A stretch of DNA of 64,000 bases, taken from positions 124,001 through 188,000 of the forward strand of contig JANTQF010000033.1 of the NCBI GenBank assembly GCA_032988165.1, read 5' to 3'. The translations under genes were made by a program, and so were the position numbers. The stretch is from Emmonsiellopsis sp. PD_33. Lineage: Eukaryota; Ascomycota; Eurotiomycetes; Onygenales; Ajellomycetaceae. Within the stretch, counting starts at the first letter, position 1, and each line of letters opens with the position of its first letter. Shown here piece by piece: positions 12,236 to 24,018 of this stretch. The notes under the pieces are model-generated. The model had not been told where the DNA came from and made no database searches. It saw only the letters and a program-made list of their open reading frames with translations.

Positions 12236-12991
12236 GGCAGCAGCTGTGTGGGAGTGTTTGAGGGGGAGCTCGATAAGCGTGGCGGGACTGTATTTGGCAG
12301 ATAACAGGGACGGGATTGCAGAGCCGGTGGGCGAGATAGCTGATGGTTCGGCAGAGAAGAGCGGAAGATAAAAAGTTGGAGTTGGAGTGAGGTTGAAGTT
12401 GAGGTCGGAGAAGTTGCGTTTGGTTGGCAGAAAAAGTTGGTGGAATATTTTAGGGCAGCCCAGCGGAATAAATAGGAGGCGGACAGGACAACACAAGAAC
12501 AAATGTATAAATAAATGGCAAAATAGTAAATAAGGATGTGATTACTGTCTCTTCTCTCTGGCTATCCTCTACTATCTCCTTTTTACATCTGCATCTCGAT
12601 ATTCACAGCATCAAAATACATCTCCCGCGCACACGAGCAGCTTCACATGTGATAATCAGACTATAAAAAAGTTGGCACAAGGAATATCCTGGAATACCAG
12701 CAGGCAGAACAATAAGATGAGCATTTTACATTTGCACTGGCATTGAAATCGAACTGAAATTGCTGGTATATACATTCCTCATCACTTCGAGTTCCAATCT
12801 ATTTATTTACATCCAAGGACTATCTCTACTATCCATACTTCGCCCCTATCTCGATGACTCGGTGGCAAACACGGCCAAACTCCGCCCCTCTTCAACCAGT
12901 AAACAAACACCAAAAACACGGGATATCAAGTACTACAAAATCATATGAATCATTCCTGCTCTCTCCATTCATTCATTCATCCATCCATCTC
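12236..12991. other. Intergenic region upstream of reticulon
   Basis: It lies between the reticulon start and the acyl-CoA dehydrogenase stop, both on the minus strand. The half nearest the reticulon gene should hold its promoter and leader. No further gene is seen; short open frames lack any family signature. Confidence 0.55.
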
Positions 12992-14799
12992 TCAATAGCT
13001 GCGCGGCAAATCCAGTACCTTCTCACTCACATAATTCATGATCATCTCCTACAATCCAGTCAGTTAGCACCCAAACCATAAAAGCCCATCCACCCATGGA
13101 ACCGCCAGAAATACAGTTGATTACTCACCCGACTAACCGGCGCAATCCTCGGCACAAAACACTCCCTCAAATACCTCTCAACATGATACTCCTGCGCATA
13201 CCCCATACCCCCATGGCTCAACACCGCCCGCTCACACGCCGTAAACGCCGCCTCGGCCGCCAGATACTTGGCCGAATTACACGCCACACCCACCGCCTTC
13301 AGCGTAATCGACTTGTCGGTGCGGCTGGCGTCGTAGAGCTTTGTAGCGTGGTACGTGGCCAGCTTGGCCGCTTCGAGCTTCATGTATGCGTCTGCGAGCG
13401 GGTGGGCGATGCCTTGGTTTTGCCCGATGGGGCGTCCGAAGACGACGCGCTCGCGCGCGTATTTGGCTGCTTTTTCGAGAGCGACGTAGCCTAGTCCGAG
13501 ACTTTCGCCGGCTAAAAGGCAGCGTTCGGCGTTCATGCCGTGGAGGACCTAGGTATTTTTGATGAGGTGGTGAGCGGGTGGTCTGAGTACATCTAACGTA
13601 AGTAAGTAGATGGGGAAAGGGTACAATTTTAAATCCATCGCCCTCCTTGCCAATCAGCGTGTCGGCGGGGATACGGTAGTTGTCGAAGAAGACCTCGTTG
13701 GCGTCGACGGCCCGGCCGCCCATCTTCTTGATCTTTCGGAGATCGAGGCCTGGCGCGTCCTTGTCGAAGTCGATGAAGAAGAGTGACAGGCCCTCGGAGG
13801 GCTTCTTTACCTGGTCTAGTGGGGTGGTGCGGGCAAGCAGGACCATTCGTTTGGCTACTTGGGCGGAGGAGATCCAGCTGGATGGCGTTAGTTTGGGGTT
13901 TATAGGGTGGGAGTATTTGGTGTATGTACATTTTCTGTCCGGATATTATGTAGGAATCTCCGTCTTTGACTGCCTCTGTACGGAGTTTGAGAGTTTCCAG
14001 ACCGGTGTTTGGTTCCGTGCTGTGTCCCCTGTTAGCCGGAGTTTTACATATATGCAATTGGAATGCCTACACGCCGAAACAAACTCTGTATTCTCCAGCA
14101 ATTAACTTGGGCAGCATGCGCTCTCTTTGTTCTTTCGTCGCGAATTTTGCGACTGGCTAAATATCCCATTAGCATTACGCCATAGAATAAGGGGAGAATG
14201 GAAGTATCTTACCTGAGTAGCATACACGTTTGCATGAATCGACTGAGCCCCAGCAAAGCCAGCACCACTCCTGCAATTCTAATCAGCATTGTTCTCTCCA
14301 TCCATGGTATGTTCGTTCACAACGTACTGTGCAATTGTGTGCAACATCATGGTGGCTTCCGATATGCCAAGCCCCGCTCCGCCGAGCTCCTCGGGCAGCG
14401 CAATCCCAATCCACCCGTCCTTGGCCAATGCCGCGTGAAGCTCGTGCGGATACTCTCCCAACTCGTCGCGGGCAGCCCAGTAATCCTACCATGTGACTCC
14501 GTCAATTGGTGCTCTTTTCTTTACTTTCTAGTTTCATAATGAGGGGCAATAAATGCGCCGTATGCCCGAAATTACAAAAAGTCGAGACATACATCAGGAA
14601 AATTCGAGCAAATCTTCGCAATGGCATCGCGCACCATCAGCTGCTCTTGCGAGAAGCAACTCAGCTCCATGATCCGGCTGGAAGGGGAGGCGGAGAAAGC
14701 CCGTTCTTGCTGACATTGCTGGCGGAGGGCGGCTATGGATCTGGGGGCTTGACGGCGGGATTGGCCGAGGAGAGAGCGACAGAGGAGGCGAGACGCCAT
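12992..14799 (-). CDS. Acyl-CoA dehydrogenase, probably mitochondrial
   Basis: FAD enzyme that oxidises acyl-CoA to enoyl-CoA. Exons on the minus strand: 14799-14593, 14485-14328, 14270-14213, 14156-14071, 14019-13930, 13877-13625, 13548-13129, 13048-12992; 442 aa. The N-terminus is Arg/Ser-rich and acid-free (MASRLLCRSLLGQSRRQAPR, later RAFSAS), which reads as a mitochondrial presequence. Key blocks: SQEQLMVRDAIAKICSNFPD; IALPEELGGAGLGISE; CFGVTEPNTGLETLKL (FAD/substrate loop, rebuilt only after splicing at 14071/14019); ISGQKIWISSAQVAKRMVLL; FDNYRIPADTLIGKEGDGFK; ERVVFGRPIGQNQGIAHPLA; LSHGGMGYAQEYHVERYLRE, whose first Glu (about residue 404) aligns with the catalytic base of the family. Chain-length preference cannot be read. 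It is transcribed divergently from the INCENP gene. Confidence 0.93.
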
Positions 14800-15603
14800 G
14801 GTGTGTATTGGACAGTTTGCGAGATGTTATTAGAGTTGGTGGTTGGAGCTTGAGCTTAAGCTCGGCAACTCGATAGTCACCACTGGTAGTAGTAGTGAGG
14901 GTTTATAGCAGGGAGAAATAGGTTGTACGAAGAAGAATTGGAAATTGGCAGAGACAGCGACTGCATCGATTAAATAGGATTGCCCTGCGCGTGAGTATAG
15001 AACCTATCAAGGCCGACTCGGGCAGAGTCCGAGATTCCAACTATGGATGCGGACAGGGTCCTCTGGCCGGGTCGCCGCAACGGTGGAGCCGTAGGGCGAG
15101 ATGGACAAGTGCCGAGCAGCGGGCGGAAGAGTTCCACGTCTTGAAGCGCCTCCAGGGCAGGGGAATATACAGCTACTCCTGGCCAAACAGAAGATGATGT
15201 TAGAATCTACATCCAACACCCTCAACCGGCTTCGATGATTGCCGATTGAATCTCGGCCCGAGCAGCGCCCAATCCGGCAGACTAGGGCTTAGGGCTTGCA
15301 ATATCAGGTGACTGGGCGGCTCAGCGTGTTTTGGCCTTTCCTGATGCGGCCTAGCGTGCGCGACCCACGCCTGCGCCAACATCAACCACAACAACATCAA
15401 CATCTACTTCGACCTCCACATCCGCGACATCAGCATCCTCTCTGCCCGCCATGCCCGCCCAATGCTGGTGAACCACCACTTCGCCGCCCTCCCGCCTACC
15501 GATCAGACACTCCCGCGTCTAGCAATCCCCCGCCCACCCCGTTTTCAACCCCTCGACGCGTCCATATCTCCCTCCAAGCGCGTTGTTTACTTCCCCCTCC
15601 GCC
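14800..15603. other. Divergent promoter region (acyl-CoA dehydrogenase / INCENP)
   Basis: 800 bp between two head-to-head genes. It contains tagggcttagggcttg at 15283-15298 (also found beside the transposon at 56950), CAACA-rich repeats at 15385-15410, and an acgcgt box at 15556. Short frames here are composition artefacts. Confidence 0.6.
15556..15561 (+). promoter_or_regulatory. MCB-like box (acgcgt) before INCENP
   Basis: A perfect MluI cell-cycle box lies 43 bp before the INCENP ATG. In yeasts this hexamer binds MBF and times G1/S transcription, so it would suit a mitotic gene. A six-base match can occur by chance and lies close enough to the ATG that it may be in the leader. Confidence 0.3.
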
Positions 15604-18600
15604 ATGGCCTCCGTCGGCATGAAGGCACACAAGGCTGTCGGCTCGTCCGCCTGGATTGCCGCCGAAAAGGAGAACATCCAGAACCTAGTCGACCAGGAAA
15701 TGGACGAGATCGAATATCCCGCGCAGAATGAGATGGACTGGCTGAACGAGCACATGGCTGAGATCTTTAACAGACACCAATTGTATGCCCGCTCCGCGCA
15801 TGGCCGGCATATGATGGGATATGCGTGCTAATCCGGCGATGTAGTAATGTTACCGAGATCTTTAAGACACCCGGAAAACTACGCGGCAAGACGCCACGGA
15901 CGGCGAGGAAACATCAGACTCCCCGTGAGGCCAGAGTGGTGAGTGGTCGTACAAGCGTGTTGTGCGGTTATACTGTGTGTGGTAGCTTGCTGACCTTCTG
16001 TAGCCCCTGAGCGACATATTTTCTGCAGAGCAGAATGTGCGCAACAGTCCCGCTCCGCAAAATAGATTTCACCAGGAAATCGCCAAATTGGCTCCTAAGC
16101 CTTCGCCCAAGGAACAACCAAAGGAGCAACGTAGAGAGCAAGTCGAGGAACAATCGAGAGAGCATATCCAGGATCAACCACGGGAGCAGATCAAAGAACA
16201 GATCAAAGAACAATCCCAACAGCTGCCCAAATACTTGCCGCCCTCGATAAGCCATAACTCGAATCCCAATTATAACACCGACTCAGGATACCATGGCATG
16301 CTGGATGAAGATGAGATGGATCTGGTCTACTCAGAGCCACAGCCTGAGTCTGATACTCCTGTCGAGACTGCTACCCAACTCATAGAAGACTCGACCTTGG
16401 TCATCCCCCGTGATCGCCATGACCTCAGCCCGTCTGTTGACCGTCGCACCACTGATGCCTCCTTTCATTCGGCAAGAGAAGTCGCGCCAAGCAAGGAGAG
16501 CACCGTGGAACCGATGGAGCTGGATGACAACGAATCTACTCCCATTGCGCAACCAAAACATGCGTTCAATCCTCCACCCGAGTCGCGTCACGAATCATCA
16601 CAAATGCCAGGACGCTTTGAGTCTACACCGCCTGAAAAGGCACAACCGGAACCGGAAACTATCCAACACGACGCTACCCTTGACCACCATTTCGATGATA
16701 TCGGATCGCCTTCCGATGGTTCAACCCCGGATCGCCCTCTTGTGCGCAAAAGTAGCTTAACATTCGCTTCCCTACCAGCCCGTGAGCCATTAACGACGAA
16801 ACGGAGTATGGGCGGCGCCAGAATGTCTAGAATTAGCCACATTGATCCATCAAAATCCATTTCTGGTGGCTATTTTGGACGCCAAACTGGAGGAGCAAGA
16901 ATAACCCAGATTCTGCCTGAGGACAACAATGAACGGGCTAGTGTTGAAGAAGAGGCGAAGCCCGCTGAAGGACGCATGCAAGAAGATTCCGACCCAGACA
17001 CCAACACCGCAAAACCCTACAACAAATCATCCACGCAACTGCTCCACGAGAAGATCAACATGCTCGGCAAGTCTCAGTCAGCCAGAAATACAAAGTCGAT
17101 ACCAGCTCCTAGTGCACCTGCGCAGGTTGCTTATCCCGAGATATCCTCGCATCCTGAACCTGCTGCGGATAAACAACGCAGGCCATCACCCGAAGAGCCT
17201 GTTCGCGCCCATGAGAGTCGGACGGCGCTGAGGTCACCCCAACTCTCACGATTTACAAGACAACAGAGCACTGCATCTCCCGAACAAACCCGCCGTACGG
17301 AATCTCAAGATGAGAGGATATCGAGGATAATGCAGAACCGATCGCCAGAGAGGCGTTCGCCCGGTCCCAAAGGGTATGGTGGAACGGGTGCCTTTCATGC
17401 AAAGTCGGCTTCAACTTCTGTGATTACTTCACCAAGGGCAAACACTATGAGCCACATCCAAAGAACCAAGTCAAACCGCGAGTCTGTTACTCCTGTTAGC
17501 TCCCCAAGGCGAGATGATGGTCCTCTGAGCGCGTCTAAATCGAGACTACAATCTATCATGAAAACTGCCAAAGGCTTGTTTACTAGTAGCGCCGGCGTCT
17601 CAGCGGCTGCAAAGATGGAGGCTTTGTCCCCTTCCGCAAATCGGACTCAACAGAACTTGTATCCCAACCTTCAAGACATCTTCGCGCAACCCGCACAGCC
17701 GCCTCAGATTGAAAGCGCTATGCCACAGGAAGGGCGACGGACGCGAAGCTCGACGGAAAGAGAAGAGAAACGCAAGGAGAAAGAGCGCGTGGACATGCAG
17801 CGAATGGAGGATCAGTTGCGACAAGCCCGAGAACAAGAGAAGCAAAAGGCGTCGACGCTCAAGAGCACACAGGAACATGCACCGCAGCCACAAAAATCGA
17901 CCCGAGCGGCACCTCAAACGACCACTGCCACCCGGGCCAGCCCTAGACGACCTCCCACACAGCAATCTATGCGTGAGCCGGAAACGCACCGAGAAGAAGA
18001 GCCCAAGTTTGCAGTCCCTGCGATCCCCCAACACGCTAAGCAGAACGAGAGTCGTCGCCCTGTTAAGCCTACAAGAGAAACCCAAAAGACGAAACCTCAA
18101 CCAGTCTCTATTCGTGTGGGAACTCTTTCTCAACGTATCCCCTTGTCCACCTCAACGTTCTCGTCTAGCGTTCAGGAGCCTCCTCAAAACCCGCCTCCCA
18201 CGTCAAAGACACCCGCAGCTGTCAATAAAAAGGGAAGCAAGCTGTCGATGCAAACAAATTCCTCTACTAGCAGCTTCAAGAGCGCAACGTCTACTATAAG
18301 TACAAAATCGAAAGCTGCTCAAGCAGCGGAAAAGAAGAAAGAAGTAAGTTCTGTCCCTGCTTTTGCTTCTTTGGCCATTGCTGATTATAATCTAGGAAGC
18401 GCAACGGAAACTGGAACAGCGGCGAGAAGCAGAGCGAAAGCGAGTAACCCAACAGGAAGAGGCGCGTCGACAAGAAGAAGCCCGTCGTGCTGAAGCTGAG
18501 CGGCGAGAACGGGAACGATCCGTCACAGATGATCCCAAGAAGCTTGCTCAGAAACAGGCGATTGAAAAGAGGAGGTTGGAGAATGCGAGAAAATTGGAGC

Positions 18601-19666
18601 AGCAGCGCAACCAGCAGCCAACTCCTTCGAATGACCTGGTATGTGATACCTGTAAAGTTCTTTTATGTCTTTTTTACTAATGTGCGTTTAGAGCACGATT
18701 CTCCATCAGGAAAAATCAGGGATGCATGGCCCTCAGCGAAGTGATCTGGGTTCTTCTCGTCCTTCAAGATTGAATAGCGTACAAGGACAAAGTCGGCCAA
18801 TAAACTACGCGCCGAATCCCGCCAAACCTCCAAAGCGGGTTCATGATGAGGACAATTCGGCCCGTCCTGCGGCGACAAAAGCTGGAGCTGTGCACCAGGC
18901 TGATGGGAAGAGGCGGAAGACTGACGACGATATTGTTGCGGAACCTCCAGTTCGACCAACAATGGCACCTCCAATCCGCCAATCCAACGTCCGCAAGGTA
19001 TGTGTACAAATTCCCCGTCAGCTACCAACTTCTAACACCAAACAGGAGGCTCCCAAGCAGCAGGTATATAACCATGGATATTCCACCTCCCAAGCCCCCG
19101 TTTCCCATAACCAAGGTGGCCCATCAATCTTCAAGAACCCGCCAGCTGGTTCCCGCCACTTTCAAGCTGCACCGCCAATGCAACAACCTCACCGAAACGG
19201 TCACCCGTTAGAAATGTCCAAATACGCCAACGGCAAAATTCCCTTTGCCGATAACTCCAACCCGCCACATCCCGCCCACAAAACCCCTGCACAAGGCTCT
19301 CAGAAAATCCTCCGCTCCTCTCCCGCCTACACCAACGGCGAAAGCATCAAACTCCCCGAAATCCCCTCAGACAGCGAGGACGAAGACTCCGACGCAGAAC
19401 CCTACAACGTGCCCGACTGGGCCAAGCCCGAAAATCTTAATGGCATCCTGCTCAACCAAGAAGGCAGAGACGGTGAGCAGGTGTTCGGTCCCACAGCGCC
19501 GCTACATATGGAGGAGATCTTTAAGGATAATAAGAAGCGCTTCCGCGATCGGACAAGTAGTGCTAATTGGGGTGGCGCAGATGGGTTGACGCAGGATGAG
19601 ATTCGGTGGGATATGGCGGAGAGAGAGCGGTTGAAGAAGAATGGGGGGTGGACGTTTGGGATGTAG
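15604..19666 (+). CDS. Inner centromere protein INCENP (Sli15/Pic1 homologue)
   Basis: Scaffold of the chromosomal passenger complex; it binds survivin/borealin partners at its N-terminus and Aurora kinase (Ark1/Ipl1) at its C-terminus. Exons: 15604-15782, 15845-15938, 16004-18343, 18396-18638, 18692-18997, 19046-19666; 1260 aa. The start has a strong context (ccgccATGgc). The N-terminus holds EMDWLNEHMAEIF and FKTPGKLRGKTPRTARK. A run of (K/R)EQ triplets lies at about residues 126-162. Exon 4 (residues 872-952) is almost wholly Arg/Glu/Lys/Gln, a single-alpha-helix or coiled-coil segment. The end holds the IN-box: NVPDWAKPENLNGILLNQEG, VFGPTAPLHMEEIFK, the TSSANWGG motif (Aurora phosphosite pattern) and DMAERERLKKNGGW. 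The last intron (18998-19045) is 48 nt and in frame, so retention would only add 16 residues. Confidence 0.93.
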
Positions 19667-21480
19667 GCTGTCATTGGGCACGGTGAGTATACGGAGGTGG
19701 CTTTTACTGAGGGTTTTAGGAACGAGGCGGGTTGGATTGGTTTGGAGTCAAGGTTTCCTTGCTTGTGGGTATTCCATTGAACTCCTTGGGTGTTTGTTGA
19801 CAACTGTCTGTGGGGGAGGAGTATATATCGGTTTGTTTATTTATATTTCTAATCAGGGCTGCTTTTGAGCCTGTTGGTTGGTCGGTTTGATTGGTGATTC
19901 AGAAACGCTACCGCCTTTATCGTTTTCCGCGTGTATATTTTTGCTCATTTGGTTTTTGAACTTCTTTTGGTGACTGGGAATTCCGTGTGTGTGCATGGGC
20001 TGCATTTTGTTTTTGTTTTTTACCTTTTATTTGGAGTTTCGCGAACCAATGGTCTTGGTCTTGGTATTGGGATTTTCGGATTATGTTTTGCTCTCGACTG
20101 TTTTCTCCGCTTCTTTCTTCTATGGGGGAGGGGATAGTGAGCTTTTTGATTAATTGCTTTGCTTCCTTTGTTGTTGCTAGGTGGTTTGAATTTATATTAG
20201 ATAAATATATGCATTTGTTTCTGGATTGGTGTTTTTTGGTGCAAGGGTTGTGTTGGTTGAGGTATCTATAGTTTGGATATTTAGTGATATCTGCCTCAGG
20301 CTTCAATGGCTTCTCTCGATGTCAGAGACGGATGGCCTCGATTGGTTCGTTGGGTGTTGAAATGGACTCTGATGTCTACTTCCCATGCCTCTTGAAGTGC
20401 TTGAGCCCTTCACAGCCTCACTATCCGGGACCTGTTTCAGGAGTTTTGTGGCTTGTTGGGGGCCGGCGTCAAAAAACTGGGGCCACCTTTGGGGGGGATG
20501 AAGATGCATGTACTCAGTACATGCCGCTTCTTGGGCATTTGTGTATGCTCTTTTTTTGTTGTTGTTTTGAAGAAGAAAGGCTCACACTCGTGGAGGTCTC
20601 CTTAAAAACCGTTCTTCTCCACCAGCTTGAGTGGTCCAACACCAACCCTGGTCCCTGTGGGCGGTGGCTAAAATAGTTAAGCCTTCTAGGAGTCTGGGCG
20701 CCGGGGCGGCTGAAACCTTCACGGGCTGATAAGCCACTCTCTTCTATTTAAATTTGCTGTTCGGCATGCGAACTAACTTTTAGTAACTAACTTATTCTTC
20801 GGCACACTCAAAACTTCTGCTGTGCAACCCAGAAATACGAGGATTCTCCTGGCAATCAGCACCCAGCCTCCAGGCAAGGGGGAATGAACATCACACCAGG
20901 AGCAAGGGCAGGGTTTACATCCCAGTATTTATCCGCTAAATTAATGATTGGAGAGGTGTCTCGCATCAGTTCAACCCCCTCTGATACCATTCCCTATCAA
21001 GAGGCTACATACTGCCGTCTCACACTTAGCTAGTTAACCACCTAGCATAGGGCTGACTGACGACGCAGCAGGGACTTCGAGATTGAGTTGTTTAGACGGC
21101 CTTGGCCAACAGGCACAGCAGCCTGCGAAATCTTATTAACCTCTGGCGGCTGGCCCTTTCAAGCAGTACCGAAGGCCAAGCACCAAAATGTTGCCGATCC
21201 TGCTAAATGCTTTTCCATCCCAGCCTATCAAGGCGCTGGCTGCGCGCCGAAAGTTGATATGATGTTTAAGGTCCCACAGGCCTAATCTCCCTTGGGCTAG
21301 TTAGCGCACAGCGCTGGCCGCTGGCTTCGTGGCCTGGAGGCTGGTGGTCGACGAATGATTCGGAATAAAGTCAAGAACATCGCCCACCTCGCCCAGAGGT
21401 CGACGACAAAGATAATACATTCTATCGTGAAGCTCCACCGATCTTGTTCACGACACCCAAGGGCGTGCCAGATCTATCAA
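19667..21480. other. Intergenic region after INCENP
   Basis: T-rich 3' flank to about 20280, then mixed sequence up to the membrane-protein gene. A frame open at 21355-21480 continues into that gene, but its ATG at 21355 is less likely than the one at 21481. No independent gene seen. Confidence 0.5.
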
Positions 21481-23530
21481 ATGGCGTATTCGCAGCTTTC
21501 GCAGGATGGAATACGTTCATTGCCGGAACGAAGCTACGAGCTTTCCCCCCATAACAGGAACCCCTCGCAGCACGATGAGCTCAGAATACAGCCGCAATGG
21601 CACAGTCCAGTTTCGCGGCAGAACCCTGTCGCGCTCAGCAAGTCGTTAGGTTATGTGGTTATGAGATCTATTTGGGATTTTCTGATAGCTATTGTCCCTA
21701 TCGCCTTCATTGGTCCGTATACTGTCCTTTTCGCTTCGAGATTGTTTGACCTGACAGCAGCGCGGAACAGTCATTGCTTTATTGGCGGCTTCGATTGACG
21801 GGGATTTGAGAAGTAAACGCGGCGACCAAATCCAGGTGGCCACCACATTGATCCCGACGATTTTCCCGATTGTGTTCGCTGCGCTGATGGGCCATTTCTT
21901 CCGTATTTATGGAACCTATCGCGCGGAGCGGGGAGTTAGGTTGGGGGTGAGTCCAGGTTACCGCTGCTCCTGAATAGCGGACTCCCGCTGACTATCCTTT
22001 TCTCAGACCCTCGAGCAATTAATCGGAAGCCACTCGTTTTTCTCCGCATTTGAACGGCAGATGCTGCTGCGTGATTTTGGATATTTGGGGCTGCTCATCA
22101 TGGCGGTCTGGTCGTTATCTCCCGTCGGTGGACAGGCTGGGCTGCGACTGCTGAGCACGTCTTTGGAATCTGTCGACTACAATACTACCAATTGGTATCT
22201 CTCCCCTACCTCCATCCGCGATTCCGCGTTTGTTGGCAACAGCGCCATGAACACTGCCGGCGATCTCATCACCTCCATATATACGTCCTCGCTGATGGGA
22301 TCTGAGACCACTTCTGGGACCGGCATGGATCTGTGGGGGAATGTCAAAATTCCAGACATAAATACTTTGCAACCAGGCAAGAACAAGGACGATTGGCGGA
22401 CAGTCGACTCGAACTCTACTGTTCAATTCTCCTCTCTATTAGGATTACCTGTCGGAAGGTCAACTTTCGAAGGTAACTCCACCTTCACCGTAACATCCCA
22501 GTACTTCGACGTGCAATGTAGCAACAACATCCTTTCCGAAAAGCAAGACCTCGCATCCCTTTCATACAACCTCGTCAATGCAAGCAGTGGACCAGGCCAC
22601 TCCCTCCTCACCTTCTTCCCGGATCCCATGCCCAAACTAACCGACGAAGTCGGCGGCGACCTCAGTTCCCGCGCAAAACTCATGTTCGGTTCCCGCACCC
22701 AAAAGAACGACAACCACACCTGGAGCTTATCAAACTGCACCATCGGCAACCTTGCCGTCGACTCGAAGATTGCCTGCGAGGGCCAAAAATGCCACGTCTC
22801 CGCCATGCGCGCAGGCAAGCAGGAAGAGAACTACGACGGCCTCACCCACCTACTAAACAACAGCCTCCTCTTTCTCCCCACGGCCTCCGACCGCGACCGC
22901 TCCTCAAACTACCTCTACTCCAGCACACTGACAGAGAGATGGATGAACGACACATCCCTCCTCTACGAAGGCGGCCGCCTAGACATGGACCTGTGGAAAC
23001 TAGACCCAAAGACCCTCTCGGCCCGCCTCGCCACCGTCATAAACACATACTGGCAGGCCGGCTTCGCAAACAAATACCGCGGCAGCTCGCTCCCCACCTC
23101 CGCGACAGTCTACGAGAAGCTGCGCGACTGCAGCAACACAGCAGAAGAATATTACTGCTTCGTCCCCGTCCCCGCCACCGGCACCCGGCACTCGGGAGAG
23201 GTATACATCTGCCACCGCGCCTGGCTGGGCGTGTTCCTGACCATCTGCATCGTGCTGCAGATTATGGCGCTGGGCGCTGTCGTGCTGAAGCGGCTCACGC
23301 TCGCGCCGGATATTCTGGGCTATGTGTCATCGTACACGCGGGATAATCCGCACACGCCGGTTCCGGGGGGTACGTTTCAGGATGGCCTGGCGAGGTCGCG
23401 GCTGTTGAAGGATGTGAGAGTTATGCTGGGGGATGTGAGAAGTGCGGAGCAGGTTGGGCATATTTCGTTCGTGGCGCAGGGGGAGCATGCGGCGATTTCG
23501 AGGTTGAAGAAGGGGAGGAGGTATATTTAG
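21481..23530 (+). CDS. Four-TM membrane glycoprotein of unknown function
   Basis: I do not recognise a characterised family; similar large multipass proteins are common in Aspergillus-type genomes. Exons: 21481-21712, 21771-21946, 22007-23530; 643 aa. The start MAYSQLSQDGIRSLPERSYE was preferred over an in-frame ATG at 21355 because that extension is basic and atypical. Hydrophobic segments: about 62-88 (IWDFLIAIVPIAFI joined by splicing to VIALLAASI), 103-125 (LIPTIFPIVFAALMGHFF), 155-177 (FGYLGLLIMAVWSLSPVGG) and 541-563 (AWLGVFLTICIVLQIMALGA). Between TM3 and TM4 lies a roughly 360-residue domain with many N-glycosylation sequons (NTTNW, NSTV, NSTF, NHTW, NCTI, NNSL, NDTS) and paired cysteines, so it is probably extracellular. 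A short basic tail, LKKGRRYI, ends the protein. Confidence 0.8.
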
Positions 23531-24018
23531 GATTTTCGGGGCTTTCCCCCCCCCCCTCCTTATTGTTGCTTTTTGCATGGCGGCGGCGCTTTTTCGACTT
23601 TTTCGTTTTCGGGATGCTTTATATATTATACCCTGTAGACTTCGATGGTTTCCGGCTCGGTTTGTATAGAGTATTGGTTAGATACATTTATGACTTGGCG
23701 TAATCAGACAGACATGCCAAAGGATATCAATAAGGATTTAATCAAGTCAAAAATTGAAATGAGAGGCAAAACTGTTGGGTGAGAAGAGTGTTTATTTCTT
23801 TTGCGTTCTAGACACAGGCGACGACGCGACACATCTATTTAAAGAAGAGTGGAAGAAAGAAATGGTATCAGGGCTCAAAATGGGTTCAACATGCGTCCGC
23901 GTCCATTTCCATACTCTCTAACGGCCCGAGGCACACTCTTCTACGAATAAAAGCCCGCCATTGATGTGCCCGTACCGTGCATATCCTTCTCGACAACACC
24001 ATACTCCTGTCCCTTTAT
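23531..24018. other. Convergent 3' intergenic region
   Basis: Lies between two converging gene ends. It holds a C-rich run (about 23548-23558) and a T-rich flank; nothing else seen. The reading frame over 23918-24060 could belong to an unspliced form of the next gene. Confidence 0.5.

Noticed and set aside
17600..18133. Minus-strand 177-codon frame inside INCENP
   Set aside because: Antisense of the charged coding exon; no independent evidence.
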